In this document: piece after piece, positions 1 to 8,682 of the stretch
Position numbering within the stretch: position 1 is the first letter of the stretch
Layout: the number at the start of each line of letters is the position of its first letter
NCBI GenBank assembly: GCA_021371935.1
Contig: JAJFVF010000019.1
Span: 23,268-87,267, forward strand
DNA from: a bacterium
Lineage (GTDB): Bacteria; Armatimonadota; UBA5829
DNA length: 64,000 nucleotides
Direction of reading: 5' to 3'
Made by a program: the position numbers and the translations under genes
Notes under the pieces: generated by a model
Seen by the model: only the letters and a program-made list of their open reading frames with translations
Databases searched by the model: none
Told to the model about the DNA's origin: nothing

Positions 1-10
1 TGGCATCAAA

Positions 11-33
11 GCAATTTACGCTATGTAAATTGC
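11..33. repeat. AT-rich perfect hairpin
   Basis: A 9-bp perfect inverted repeat (GCAATTTAC / GTAAATTGC) encloses a 5-nt loop. It lies just 3' of the minus-strand decarboxylase remnant and is followed on that strand by a short T run, so it may be that gene's old terminator. An operator is an alternative. Weak evidence. Confidence 0.4.
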
Positions 34-85
34 ACGTCTCGGTTTGGATTCCGTATTCAGAAACATGTCTCTGGCCGTAATTTAC

Positions 86-235
86 TTAACACCATCCATA
101 TTCATATCCGGCTTCATACATGGCGACAACACCCCCGACAGGTCCCACAGATTTGATGTTGTGGCAAGGAGCAAGTATATAGCCTCCACCCTGCCCATGA
201 AAGACCAGCTTGTCACCGAAGTCATTTTCGGTCAT
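86..235 (-). pseudogene. C-terminal remnant of a URO-D-like protein
   Basis: This 49-codon reading frame ends with the typical C-terminus of uroporphyrinogen-decarboxylase-like proteins: a glycine-rich GGGYILAP segment, then CHNI, then VVAMYEAGYEYG. It is open only from an ATG at 235, and an in-frame TAA lies a few codons upstream, so about 300 residues that should precede it are missing. I found no trace of the N-terminal part between here and the next gene. The next gene, on the other strand, is an intact member of the same superfamily but of another subfamily, so this is not a simple duplication. I read it as the leftover of a deleted or rearranged gene. It is too short to carry the barrel active site. 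Confidence 0.7.
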
Positions 236-384
236 TCGCGTTCCATGCCTGAGGTGTTACCAAGACTTGATTAATCATCTTGAGGCATTCCACCTTCGCT
301 CATGCGGAATAATCCTTCGCTTAGATGTGTGTTATGGGAGTGCGTCCTTCCCGCCGAGCATTCTTCTGAACTGATTTGTTATTA

Positions 385-413
385 TTGTATTGCCTCTGTT
401 GCCGTGATACAAT
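385..413 (+). promoter_or_regulatory. Possible sigma-70-type promoter
   Basis: TTGTAT (385-390) and TACAAT (408-413) are 17 nt apart and end 26 nt before the ATG of the URO-D-like gene. The -35 box is only a moderate match. Confidence 0.45.
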
Positions 414-439
414 ATGCGGAACAGGAGGCAGCCTGCAAT

Positions 440-1510
440 ATGACACCTAGAGAACGCTTCACCGCAATCATGAACTTCAAACGGCCCGACAAACCGTTCA
501 TTTGGAACTTCCCGATCCGCCAGGCCACGATGGACGAGTGGCTGAAACAGGGTCACCCTGAGGGTGTGAAAACGGAGGATCTCCTGGACTATGATTGGTT
601 CGAAGGTATCCCTCTGTATGTTTCTCACTATCCTCTCTTCGAGAAGCAGGTCGTGGAGGAAAAGGACGGCCACGTGACCTATTATGACGAGGAGGGTGCG
701 CTGCGCATGGACGGCATCGATGCGCAGGACAGCGGGTTCGTCACGCGCAAATGGCTGAAGTTTCCTGTCGAGAGCCGTGAAGACTTCATCAAGATGAAGG
801 AACGCTACAACCCTGAAGACCCAGGCCGGAGGATGGATGGTTTCGACGACGCGATCCATGCCACCCACACATCCGAGCGGCCGTATCTGCTTGCAATAAA
901 AGGGTTTTATTGGACGATGAGGCAGTGGCTTGGCTTTGAGGGGCTGTCAGTTGCGTTCTATGATATGCCCGATCTGATCGATGATATGCTCGACTTCATC
1001 TTGGACTACAATATCCGTCTTCTTCGAGCGCATGTCGCAGGTGCGAGGATAGACAATTTTATAATTGGTGAAGATATGGCGTATAAGACCGCATCGATGG
1101 TGTCACCGTCCGTGGTGCGTGAGAAGTTTGTTCCCAGGTACAAAGAGCTTATCCAGGAAGCCAGGAGACTGTGCGCGGAGACCGTCACCGTTGACTGTGA
1201 CGGTCACATATCCGAGCTTATTCCTTTGTGGATCGAGTCAGGCATCGATGGCACCAGTCCCGTGGAGATTGCTTCCGAGCAGGATCTTGTGTCATACGCG
1301 GAGCAATTCCCGGGATTTAGCTTTTTTTGTGGAATCGACAAGCGTGTTTTGAGCCGTGGACGCAGTGAGGTCGAGGCGGAGATCGTGCCCAAGGCGAAGG
1401 CGCTATATTCGCGCGGCGGCTGGATTCCGGGAATAGATCACGCCGTTCCTGCCGATGCCAAGTTTGAGAATTTCAGGTATATGATCGAGTTGCTGAAGGA
1501 GCTATGGTAA
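440..1510 (+). CDS. Uroporphyrinogen decarboxylase-like protein (URO-D superfamily)
   Basis: The 356-residue protein starts MTPRERFTAIMNFKRPD, the usual opening of URO-D-like proteins that are not HemE, and has the family's TIM-barrel length. The superfamily includes haem HemE and corrinoid-dependent methyltransferases of the MtaA/CmuA type. The HemE arginine signature near the N-terminus is absent, so a methyltransferase or unknown lyase role is more likely than haem synthesis. I chose the ATG at 440 because an AGGAGG lies 11 nt before it and homology begins there; longer in-frame starts upstream have no ribosome site. In Armatimonadota and Planctomycetota such genes often sit near sugar-degrading genes, which fits the DUF2961 gene that follows. 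Substrate unknown. Confidence 0.8.
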   Translation: MTPRERFTAIMNFKRPDKPFIWNFPIRQATMDEWLKQGHPEGVKTEDLLDYDWFEGIPLYVSHYPLFEKQVVEEKDGHVTYYDEEGALRMDGIDAQDSGFVTRKWLKFPVESREDFIKMKERYNPEDPGRRMDGFDDAIHATHTSERPYLLAIKGFYWTMRQWLGFEGLSVAFYDMPDLIDDMLDFILDYNIRLLRAHVAGARIDNFIIGEDMAYKTASMVSPSVVREKFVPRYKELIQEARRLCAETVTVDCDGHISELIPLWIESGIDGTSPVEIASEQDLVSYAEQFPGFSFFCGIDKRVLSRGRSEVEAEIVPKAKALYSRGGWIPGIDHAVPADAKFENFRYMIELLKELW

Positions 1511-1544
1511 TCTGAGCTGAGATGGCTATGCGCAATAATTACAC

Positions 1545-1573
1545 TTGACAACCTCCAGCGTCATCCGTTAAGT
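1545..1573 (+). promoter_or_regulatory. Possible promoter of the DUF2961 gene
   Basis: A perfect TTGACA (1545-1550) is followed after 17 nt by TTAAGT (1568-1573). It lies between the URO-D-like gene and the DUF2961 gene, which suggests separate transcription. Confidence 0.5.
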
Positions 1574-1626
1574 TATGCATGAGCTTTTATGTGAAGAATA
1601 TGAGCAATACGCACAGGAGGAATCAC

Positions 1627-3210
1627 TTGAAGAATTGGTTGGCAGTATTGATGTGCATCACTTTTGCTGTTCCGGCGTGCTCTGCTGAGTTCAGCTATGT
1701 CGATCTCGTAAAGAGATACACCGACCTTGAGGGGCTTGCGGCGCTTCCGGTTATGGGTGAGAAGTGTCAGCAGGCTTCCAGCTATGACCGTGCAAGTAAG
1801 TATGACGAGTCGACCGGCAAGTATGTGGCATGGGATGCAAATGGTGATGGCGGCGGCGTCATCCGAATGGAGGGTGATGAGTCGGTCTTTGCCGAGATGG
1901 AAGGTCCCGGCTGCATATGGCGCATATGGAGCGCATTGGCAGGCAGGGGGAAGCTAAAAATATATCTCGATGGGGCTCCCGAACCTGTAATCGACATGCC
2001 GTTCCACAGCTATTTTGACTACAGTGTTGATGCATTTGATCTGCCTTCACTTATCAACATTGTTGCTCTGGGCAGAAACTGGTATGTTCCGATCCCTTAC
2101 CAGAGGTCCTGTAAGATCATGGCCGAGAAGGATTGGGGAGGCTATTTCCAGTTCACGTATACAACCTTTCCCAAGGACACAATCGTTCCGACATTCAAGA
2201 AAGATATGTCGCCCGAAGACAAGGCTGCTCTCAAGCAGACGGACAAGTTCATGACGTTCAGGCTCGGCCGTGACCCGGCTGGTGTCAGAAAAGGCGAGAC
2301 ATCGGAGACCAAGTCTCTGATCCTTGCGCCCGGGTCCAACAATGTCGTGACCAAACTCACCGGTCCCCGTGCAATAACAGCCATCAGACTGGCTATAGAC
2401 CCTGCATGGGGCGAAAATGCAGAAAAGCAGCTTCGCGAGGTTGTATTGAAGATAAGTTGGGATGGCGAGAAGCTGCCCAGCGTATGGGTTCCGCTCGGCG
2501 ATTTCTTTGGCGCGGCTCCCGGTATCCAGAAGTATAAATCTCTGCCGATGGGTGTGACCGACAAGGAGATGTATTGTCTGTGGTATATGCCTTTTGCAAA
2601 GGATGCGGCGATCGAGCTTCAAAATGATGGCGCAAAGGCATTCCCGGTCAAGCTGAGTATAGCCAGCGCTCCCCTCACACGCGACATTAATGATCTGATG
2701 CGCTTCCATGCGAAATGGCACAGGGACGCATTTCTTCCGACGGAGCCTGAACGCGCAATAGACTGGACCATGCTCAAGACAAGCGGCCGGGGTCGTTTTG
2801 TTGGAGTGATGCTGGATGTGCGCAATCCCAAAGGCGGCTGGTGGGGCGAAGGCGACGAGAAGTTCTTCATCGACGGCGAAAAGTTCCCGTCCACATTCGG
2901 CACCGGTTCTGAGGATTATTTCGGTTACGCCTGGTGCTCACCGGACTATTTCCAGGATGCATTTCATAATCAGACTCGCCAGGCTCCAGATAACAGGTGG
3001 GCCAGTCTGAACCGCTGGCAGATAGCGGACAGTGTGCCGTTCCAGAGGAGCTTCGAGGGCGATATCGAGAAATACTGGCCGAATGATCGCCCGACGCTAT
3101 ATGCGTCCACTGCATACTGGTATCTTGCAGTCGGCGGCGAGGATCCGTATGAGCCAGTCGAACCTGTTTCGGAGCGTACGGACTATTGCTCGTTGGATGA
3201 TACAAAGTAA
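1627..3210 (+). CDS. Secreted DUF2961 (GH172-like) protein
   Basis: The protein has about 527 residues. DUF2961 corresponds to glycoside hydrolase family 172, whose characterised members act on arabinofuranosyl or fructofuranosyl linkages. Family features seen are GPGCIWRIW around residue 85, a long beta-rich middle, and GTGSEDYFGYAW near residue 425, where the family carries its acidic catalytic residues. The start is taken at a TTG because AGGAGG lies 6 nt upstream of it and because residues 1-20 then form a clean signal peptide (KNWLAVLMC, cut near ACSA-EF). An upstream ATG at 1579 would put 16 polar residues before that signal. Export and polysaccharide or glycan trimming are inferred. 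The C-terminus ends shortly after the core domain, with no second domain. Confidence 0.8.
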   Translation: MKNWLAVLMCITFAVPACSAEFSYVDLVKRYTDLEGLAALPVMGEKCQQASSYDRASKYDESTGKYVAWDANGDGGGVIRMEGDESVFAEMEGPGCIWRIWSALAGRGKLKIYLDGAPEPVIDMPFHSYFDYSVDAFDLPSLINIVALGRNWYVPIPYQRSCKIMAEKDWGGYFQFTYTTFPKDTIVPTFKKDMSPEDKAALKQTDKFMTFRLGRDPAGVRKGETSETKSLILAPGSNNVVTKLTGPRAITAIRLAIDPAWGENAEKQLREVVLKISWDGEKLPSVWVPLGDFFGAAPGIQKYKSLPMGVTDKEMYCLWYMPFAKDAAIELQNDGAKAFPVKLSIASAPLTRDINDLMRFHAKWHRDAFLPTEPERAIDWTMLKTSGRGRFVGVMLDVRNPKGGWWGEGDEKFFIDGEKFPSTFGTGSEDYFGYAWCSPDYFQDAFHNQTRQAPDNRWASLNRWQIADSVPFQRSFEGDIEKYWPNDRPTLYASTAYWYLAVGGEDPYEPVEPVSERTDYCSLDDTK

Positions 3211-3269
3211 CACAATCACCTATATAGAAATGCCGCTGGAATGGCAGAATAATATATAGAGAGTTCGGC

Positions 3270-3312
3270 ATCCCTCCAGATGTATGCTTGGAGGGATTGC
3301 ATTTATTTTTAT
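3270..3312 (+). terminator. Rho-independent terminator with CCTCCA/TGGAGG stem
   Basis: ATCCCTCCA (3270-3278) pairs with TGGAGGGAT (3289-3297), followed by a T-rich stretch (ATTTATTTTTAT). It sits 60 nt after the DUF2961 stop. The stem resembles hairpins at 12731 and 37356. Confidence 0.75.
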
Positions 3313-3322
3313 AGACAGGTTG

Positions 3323-3351
3323 TTGACAGTGTGCCCGGCTGGTGATATACT
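3323..3351 (+). promoter_or_regulatory. Strong sigma-70-type promoter
   Basis: TTGACA (3323-3328), 17-nt spacer, TATACT (3346-3351). It directly follows the terminator and lies 53 nt before the ATG of the GAF/phosphatase gene, giving that gene its own transcript. Confidence 0.75.
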
Positions 3352-3403
3352 CAGCCCAGGTATACTTCAAAATCCGCTTTATCCCGCCCGTGGGAGACAC
3401 GAA

Positions 3404-5677
3404 ATGCTAAAAGGCATCACTAAGGCTGACGGCGGCAATTCGCCTGAGGACCGATATGGGATTGTAGTTGCTCTTTCCAATTTGTCCAAGACTCTTGATG
3501 CTGCCGATGGCAGTGTCGCGTTTCCTGCTGCTGCGGAGGCAGGCGCGACTCTGCTGCGTGTCTCCAAGACAGTAGTCTTCATAAAAGATCAAAATGGCAA
3601 GCTTGTAGCGGTAGGCAATAATGGCCTGAGTAATAAACCTGGCTTACTTGCCACTGCAAAGTCTGTTGCCCGTGAATCGCTTGACTCGTCTGCCCCGGTG
3701 ATCTACCCAAACTCTTACGGTAAGAACCAGAATTTGACGCTGAACCTGAAGAAGCTAGGGATATCCGCTGTTTTGAGCGTGCCTATGAGGGTTGGTGAGA
3801 CAAATTTAGGCGCTTTCGTTGCCCTGTCGGAGGACTCGAGGACATTTGCTCCCGGTGACATTGAGCTTGCCCATGTTGTAGCCAGCCAAGCGGCTCTTGC
3901 GGCGTGGAAAAACATTGGCCCGAGCGCAGAAATGTCTGGTGCGGAGCCGAGCGATTTGATCAGTCTGGCAAATCGCAAGATTCAAGAGCTTTCGCTGGTC
4001 AATCAGGTCAGCCATGCAGTAAGTTCAACTCTGGACCTCGACAAGCTGCTGGATATCGCTCTTGAGCAGTCAATGGCGGCTGTTGGGGCGGATGCCGGTT
4101 CATTGATGCTCATAAGTGAGGAAACCGGCAGGCTGGAGATTGTGGCTTCTCGCGGCATTGCCCGAAAGTGGGTCGAGAATACCAAACAGCCTGTTGGATA
4201 CAGTATAGCTGGGTGGGTTGCAGAACACGGTGAGAGTGTTCTGGTCAGTGATGCGCACAGCGATCTTCGTTTCCATATGCCTTTCTTTCGAGATAATATC
4301 ACCTCGGCTGCGTCCGTTCCGCTCAAAGCCAAGGGTGTGATAATAGGTGTGCTCAATGTCAACACGACCGACCCGGAGAGAGTTTTTGATGAGCGCGACC
4401 TTGAACTGCTCAGCACTGTCGCCAACCAGATGGCGGTCGCAATAGTAAATGCCCGATTGTATGCCCGTGTCAATCGCCGCACCAAACAGCTCGACAGCCT
4501 TTTGCAGATATCGCGCACTGTGACATCCACTCTCAATCTGGACGAGGTAATGCACAGGGTATCGGAGGTTATCTGCCGTGTCTTCCAGCTTGAGGTATGT
4601 TCCATACTGCTCATGGACGAACTCAGCGGTCGTTTCCGGCTCGGGCATGGCCTTGGATTAAAGAGCAGGCGCAAATTTGTATATTATGATGTTGCTGCTC
4701 CATTTGCTCATCGAGTCAAAAAGACCAATATGAAGTTCACCGTACGTGATGTCAACAAGTCTGATCTTTTGCGTACGGACATCTCACGTGCTGAAAAGTT
4801 CAAGACTGCCGTCGCAATCCCTCTCAAGCATCATGGAAAAATTGTCGGGGTTGCGGTCGGTTTTTCCCGGGAGACCCGCACATTTGTAAAGTCACAGCAG
4901 GACCTCATGCGTCCTGTCGGTGAGCTTGCGGGCATTGCGATACGTCATGCCCGCATCTACAGGCAGAAGTATAAGATTGCGGAAATCCTTCAGCAGCGTC
5001 TGGTGCCTGCCGAGGCGCCAAAGATAAAAGGGCTGGATATAGGCCACAAATTCCTGCCAGCTCAGGAAGTAGGCGGTGATTATTATGACTTTATCAAAGT
5101 CGGACCGGATATGCTTGGGATCGCACTTGGGGATGTAGCCGGCAGCGACGTTGAAGCCGCCGAGTATACAACGATGGGTAAGCACGTGCTTCGCGCATAT
5201 GCTCACGAATACGCGTATCCGGCAGATGTATTGGTGAAGACGAACAACATTGTCTGTGAGGATACTCGTTCGGACATGTTCATCAGTCTCTTCTATGGCA
5301 TAATTGATCTCAAGTCGATGAAGCTGCATTATGCCAATGCGGGCTGCGAACCGGCTATTCACTACAGCGTCCGTACAGGCGAGTGTAAAGTGTTGCTCTC
5401 GGACGGCATTCTGCTTGGGATCAGGAAAGGCACGCAGTATGCCCAGCAAGAGATCGATCTTGAGCCGGGCGATGTGCTGATGGTCTATACTGACGGCTTG
5501 ACCGAAGCCGGCGAAGAGGGTGAGAGATTCGGGACCCAGCGCGTAATGGACCTGCTTGCAGACTTTGCCCCCCTGAGCGCCCAGGAGATTGTGAACGGCG
5601 TGTATGATGCGCTCCTCGAGTTTGGCCATGGCCGCATCACAGACGATGTCGCGATGGTCGTCACCAAGATTGTCTGA
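3404..5677 (+). CDS. GAF-GAF-GAF-SpoIIE (PP2C) serine phosphatase
   Basis: The protein has 757 residues and no membrane segment. Three GAF sensor domains occupy roughly residues 45-185, 190-345 and 360-510; the second and third begin with the same kind of helix (SHAVSSTLDLDKLLD and SRTVTSTLNLDEVMH). The C-terminal 200 residues form a PP2C/SpoIIE phosphatase: metal-binding Asp in GGDYYDF near 556, GDVAGSD near 576, YTDGLTEA, and the final Asp in ITDDVAMVV. Proteins of this design dephosphorylate STAS-domain anti-anti-sigma factors in response to small ligands. A STAS protein is encoded at 20179-20514, but no anti-sigma kinase is in the window, so the link is only inferred. Start chosen at the ATG with GGGAG 8 nt upstream. 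Confidence 0.9.
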   Translation: MLKGITKADGGNSPEDRYGIVVALSNLSKTLDAADGSVAFPAAAEAGATLLRVSKTVVFIKDQNGKLVAVGNNGLSNKPGLLATAKSVARESLDSSAPVIYPNSYGKNQNLTLNLKKLGISAVLSVPMRVGETNLGAFVALSEDSRTFAPGDIELAHVVASQAALAAWKNIGPSAEMSGAEPSDLISLANRKIQELSLVNQVSHAVSSTLDLDKLLDIALEQSMAAVGADAGSLMLISEETGRLEIVASRGIARKWVENTKQPVGYSIAGWVAEHGESVLVSDAHSDLRFHMPFFRDNITSAASVPLKAKGVIIGVLNVNTTDPERVFDERDLELLSTVANQMAVAIVNARLYARVNRRTKQLDSLLQISRTVTSTLNLDEVMHRVSEVICRVFQLEVCSILLMDELSGRFRLGHGLGLKSRRKFVYYDVAAPFAHRVKKTNMKFTVRDVNKSDLLRTDISRAEKFKTAVAIPLKHHGKIVGVAVGFSRETRTFVKSQQDLMRPVGELAGIAIRHARIYRQKYKIAEILQQRLVPAEAPKIKGLDIGHKFLPAQEVGGDYYDFIKVGPDMLGIALGDVAGSDVEAAEYTTMGKHVLRAYAHEYAYPADVLVKTNNIVCEDTRSDMFISLFYGIIDLKSMKLHYANAGCEPAIHYSVRTGECKVLLSDGILLGIRKGTQYAQQEIDLEPGDVLMVYTDGLTEAGEEGERFGTQRVMDLLADFAPLSAQEIVNGVYDALLEFGHGRITDDVAMVVTKIV

Positions 5678-5795
5678 AACCCCGAGTCGTGTTATGAAAC
5701 GGCTAATCCAGTAAAAAACTATCAAAGCCCAACGATCCACACCAACCAATCGGTAAAATATTGGGGCTTATCAATTGGAGGACTGGACTTAACGG

Positions 5796-7484
5796 GTGAT
5801 AGACTGGAAAAATAGTTTGGTACGGGCGCAGCAGGGCGATCTAGCAGCTTTCGATGCGGTGGTGAAACAATTCCAGGGCATGGCTGTAGGATATGCCTAT
5901 TCCATTCTCCATGATTTTCAGCTTGCTGAAGATGCTGCACAGGAAGCTTTTATACAGGCTTATATGGATCGCGAAATGCTGCGTGAACCGCAGGCTTTTC
6001 CGGCTTGGCTGCGAAAGCTGGTGTTCAAGCAATGTGACCGCATCACGCGCAAGAAAAGGGTTTCCACTACACCGCTTGATGATAACGTCGATCTTCATAT
6101 AGCAAGCCCTACACTTCTTGAGACTGTTGAGCGGCAAGAGACTCAGAAAGTGGTGCTGTCCGCTGTTGATACTCTCCCTGAGGATCAGCGAATAGCCACT
6201 ATGCTCTACTATATCGATGGGTATTCACTTTCCGAGGTAGGCGAATTCCTCGATGTTCCTGCTCATACCATCAAAAGCCGCCTTCACTGTGCAAGAGCCA
6301 AACTGCGCAATAAGATGATCGGCCTGGTAGAAGAAACACTGAAACAAAATGCTCCGGGTGAAAACTTCCATAACAGGATACGTAAGATTCTGGAAGGCAT
6401 TGCGCAGTTTCCCTGGGAGAGCACATGGTTTTGTTTTGAGGGTTCACTCTATGGCTGTCTAAAGTACATCGACAAGGAGATCAATCTGGCATACTTGATG
6501 GGAGTATCCGGTGGAGCATTCAAGTTCTTTTGGCATCCTGATAGTTCACCGGCGATGTGCGATCTTTCATTGTTGGGCGAGGAACCGATCAAGCGAATCT
6601 GCAAGGCTCTGGGATACAGTTACACTTATGATGAGGACAGATATACAATTTGCCATAAGAATGGGGATCTCGGCGGCCTGCAAAAAGACCCCAGCCACAC
6701 AGAGGAGTACTACACACAGAGAATAGTAAAAAGTATTGATGCCGGTCGACCGGTCCTGGCGAGGGGGATATTGCCTGTTCCTATTTTCGATGACAAGGTG
6801 TTTTTAGAATACTGTGTTATAACCGGATATAACGAAGGCGGTAAGGTCCTTTATGGTGCAAGTTATTTCCAGGCAATGTTACAACAAAGCGGCTACTTCC
6901 GTGTGGAAGACTGGTATGACAAGTGTTTTGGTGTCATAACTCTTGGACAAAGGTGCAAGCCACAGACCCCGCTGGAAATCGTCACTGACGCAGTAGCCTG
7001 GGCTATCGATCTTGCCCGCACACCAAAACGCAATACAACCATGCCGACCAGAGTCGGAACGCATACATGGCATTATTCCGGTCTGGCAGCCTATGACGTT
7101 CTGGCCAACGAACTGCTTAATGACAAGAGATTTCCCAATGACGATAAGGTTTTGTCCGCAGCAATTGAGTTGTTCATGTTCGATGGCATCTTCCTCCTGC
7201 TGGAAGAAAGGCAGAATGCCGCTGCCTTTCTGAGTCAGATGGCTTCAGGCGGACTGCCCGGAACAGGGCTGATACAGCATGCGGCGGATCTATACTCAGA
7301 AGAGGCAGCTATCTTGCGCAGTTCCACTGAGTATATTTCCTTCCAACCTCATACTCAGTTGGATGTGATTGCAGACAGGTCTGTGCGTCGGGAACTGTGT
7401 AATATTGTCCGGGAGGCGAAGATCAAGGAGGAATGCGCGATATCACAGCTTGAACTAGTTTATAAAGTGCTGACGAACTGCTAA
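5796..7484 (+). CDS. ECF sigma factor fused to a C39/BtrH-like domain
   Basis: This 562-residue protein begins as an ECF sigma factor: region 2 at about 10-80 (ILHDFQLAEDAAQEAFIQAY) and region 4 at about 125-180 (LPEDQRIATMLYY, then the helix-turn-helix YSLSEVGEFLDVPAHTIKSR). Residues 200-560 are a second domain resembling papain/C39-like folds of the BtrH N-terminal type: LMGVSGGAFKFFW, KALGYSY, SIDAGRPVLARG, CVITGYNEGGKVLYG and LAAYDVLANEL. The next two genes encode stand-alone paralogues of this domain. At the position where one paralogue has Cys, this copy has Ser (EGSLYG), so it may bind rather than cut. No anti-sigma gene is next to it; the C-terminal domain may do that job. GTG is the first start after an in-frame stop; GGAGG is 14 nt upstream, which is long. 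Confidence 0.82.
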   Translation: MIDWKNSLVRAQQGDLAAFDAVVKQFQGMAVGYAYSILHDFQLAEDAAQEAFIQAYMDREMLREPQAFPAWLRKLVFKQCDRITRKKRVSTTPLDDNVDLHIASPTLLETVERQETQKVVLSAVDTLPEDQRIATMLYYIDGYSLSEVGEFLDVPAHTIKSRLHCARAKLRNKMIGLVEETLKQNAPGENFHNRIRKILEGIAQFPWESTWFCFEGSLYGCLKYIDKEINLAYLMGVSGGAFKFFWHPDSSPAMCDLSLLGEEPIKRICKALGYSYTYDEDRYTICHKNGDLGGLQKDPSHTEEYYTQRIVKSIDAGRPVLARGILPVPIFDDKVFLEYCVITGYNEGGKVLYGASYFQAMLQQSGYFRVEDWYDKCFGVITLGQRCKPQTPLEIVTDAVAWAIDLARTPKRNTTMPTRVGTHTWHYSGLAAYDVLANELLNDKRFPNDDKVLSAAIELFMFDGIFLLLEERQNAAAFLSQMASGGLPGTGLIQHAADLYSEEAAILRSSTEYISFQPHTQLDVIADRSVRRELCNIVREAKIKEECAISQLELVYKVLTNC

Positions 7485-7507
7485 TGGATTTTTAGGGAGA
7501 AAATGGG

Positions 7508-8584
7508 ATGAAAACAATTTTGCTCGTGGCAAGTGTAATGATTTTTGGATTGAGCCTGTCATCTTATGGAGCAGAGGAGAAACCGGTGCATCAGAAAAAG
7601 AACGTAATACTCGGGTTGAGTAAAGTTGACTGGAGTGATGTCACAAAACAAAATGAATTTATAAGCTGTGTGATATCGGCCATGGAGCACCTCGGCAAAA
7701 AATACACTTATGACGATTTGGCATGTGTATCGGGCTGCGCGTTCCGCGCCTGCTGCACTTCAAAGCAGAACATAAATCCGAGTTCATATCATGTGACCAG
7801 CGATATTGCGATAATACCGCACACTTTCAAGATGCTGGGGTACAGTTTCACATTGCACAAGAGAAGTGATTATGAGACGGATAAAAAGCTCATTATGGAC
7901 AGCATAGATAAAGGCATCCCGGTACTAACCTTTCACGGCGTAGCTAATTGGTCGGAATGCTGCATAATCTCCGGCTATGATGATGATGGCGCTGTATTGC
8001 TTGGTTATAGCTCTTTTTGCGACTATACCAACGGGGCGCGCGACAGCGAATACTTCCGCTTTTGCGATTGGCATGATGGCTGGTTTGAACAGGGAAACGG
8101 CAAGATACTGATCATTGGCGAACCAACGAAGCTGCCTTGTAAGGAAGAGATCACTAAGGAATCGCTGAAAATAGCGGTGAAGCTGATCAGAGGAACTGCC
8201 TCAGAAAGCAAGGATTGGGTGACTGGATATGCAGGTCATACTAGGTATGCAGAGTTGCTATGCAAAGACACTGATGATTGGGATATGCACTACACTGCGA
8301 TCGCAACCAATCTCGGTACCCTATATCGAGACAAGCTCTACGTGGCGCCATTCCTGCGTGAGGCCAAGGCGGTTCTAAAGGACAAGGATGACACGCTGGA
8401 GCAGTGCGCGAAACTCTATGACCAGATATCGGATCTGGTGCGTGAGATGCTTAAGCTCATTCCGGATGATCTATCTCTGGGCAAAGGTGTCCTGGACAAA
8501 GAGCTGCGCAAGCAGTATGCGCAGCGCGTATACAAGATAAGAGATTTGGAAAAGCAGGCTGCAGATTTGCTTGAGAAGATATAG
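7508..8584 (+). CDS. Secreted C39/BtrH-like domain protein
   Basis: The 358-residue protein opens with a signal peptide (MKTILLVASVMIFGLSLSS, cut near SYGA-EE). The mature part repeats the domain fused to the preceding sigma factor: ISCVISAMEHLG with a Cys at the putative nucleophile position, VSGCAFRACC, PHTFKMLGYSF, SIDKGIPVLTF, CIISGYDDDGAVLLGY, then a helical C-terminal region rich in Lys, Asp and Glu. It is unusually rich in Cys for an exported protein. It lies 23 nt after the sigma factor gene with a GGGAG site, so the two are probably co-transcribed. Function unknown; a thiol peptidase or acyltransferase-like fold is inferred from shape, not shown. It is closely similar to the next gene product (shared WSDVT, RSDYETD, IMDSIDKG). 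Confidence 0.78.
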   Translation: MKTILLVASVMIFGLSLSSYGAEEKPVHQKKNVILGLSKVDWSDVTKQNEFISCVISAMEHLGKKYTYDDLACVSGCAFRACCTSKQNINPSSYHVTSDIAIIPHTFKMLGYSFTLHKRSDYETDKKLIMDSIDKGIPVLTFHGVANWSECCIISGYDDDGAVLLGYSSFCDYTNGARDSEYFRFCDWHDGWFEQGNGKILIIGEPTKLPCKEEITKESLKIAVKLIRGTASESKDWVTGYAGHTRYAELLCKDTDDWDMHYTAIATNLGTLYRDKLYVAPFLREAKAVLKDKDDTLEQCAKLYDQISDLVREMLKLIPDDLSLGKGVLDKELRKQYAQRVYKIRDLEKQAADLLEKI

Positions 8585-8647
8585 GAATCGTGGCATGAAC
8601 ACTTTCGCGACTGCTCCGCGGTGTTGTTGTGTTCGCCACGAAGGGAA

Positions 8648-8668
8648 CGAAAATGCTCCGCATTTTCG
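8648..8668 (+). promoter_or_regulatory. Hairpin directly before a ribosome-binding site
   Basis: CGAAAATGC and GCATTTTCG form a perfect 9-bp stem with a TCC loop. The stem ends 2 nt before the GGAGG of the next gene, so folding could hinder ribosome entry. No T run follows, so a terminator is unlikely. Confidence 0.45.
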
Positions 8669-8682
8669 AAGGAGGATTCACT

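Noticed and set aside
2047..2721. 224-codon minus-strand frame inside the DUF2961 gene
   Set aside because: Antisense of a clear coding gene; no domain pattern or start site.
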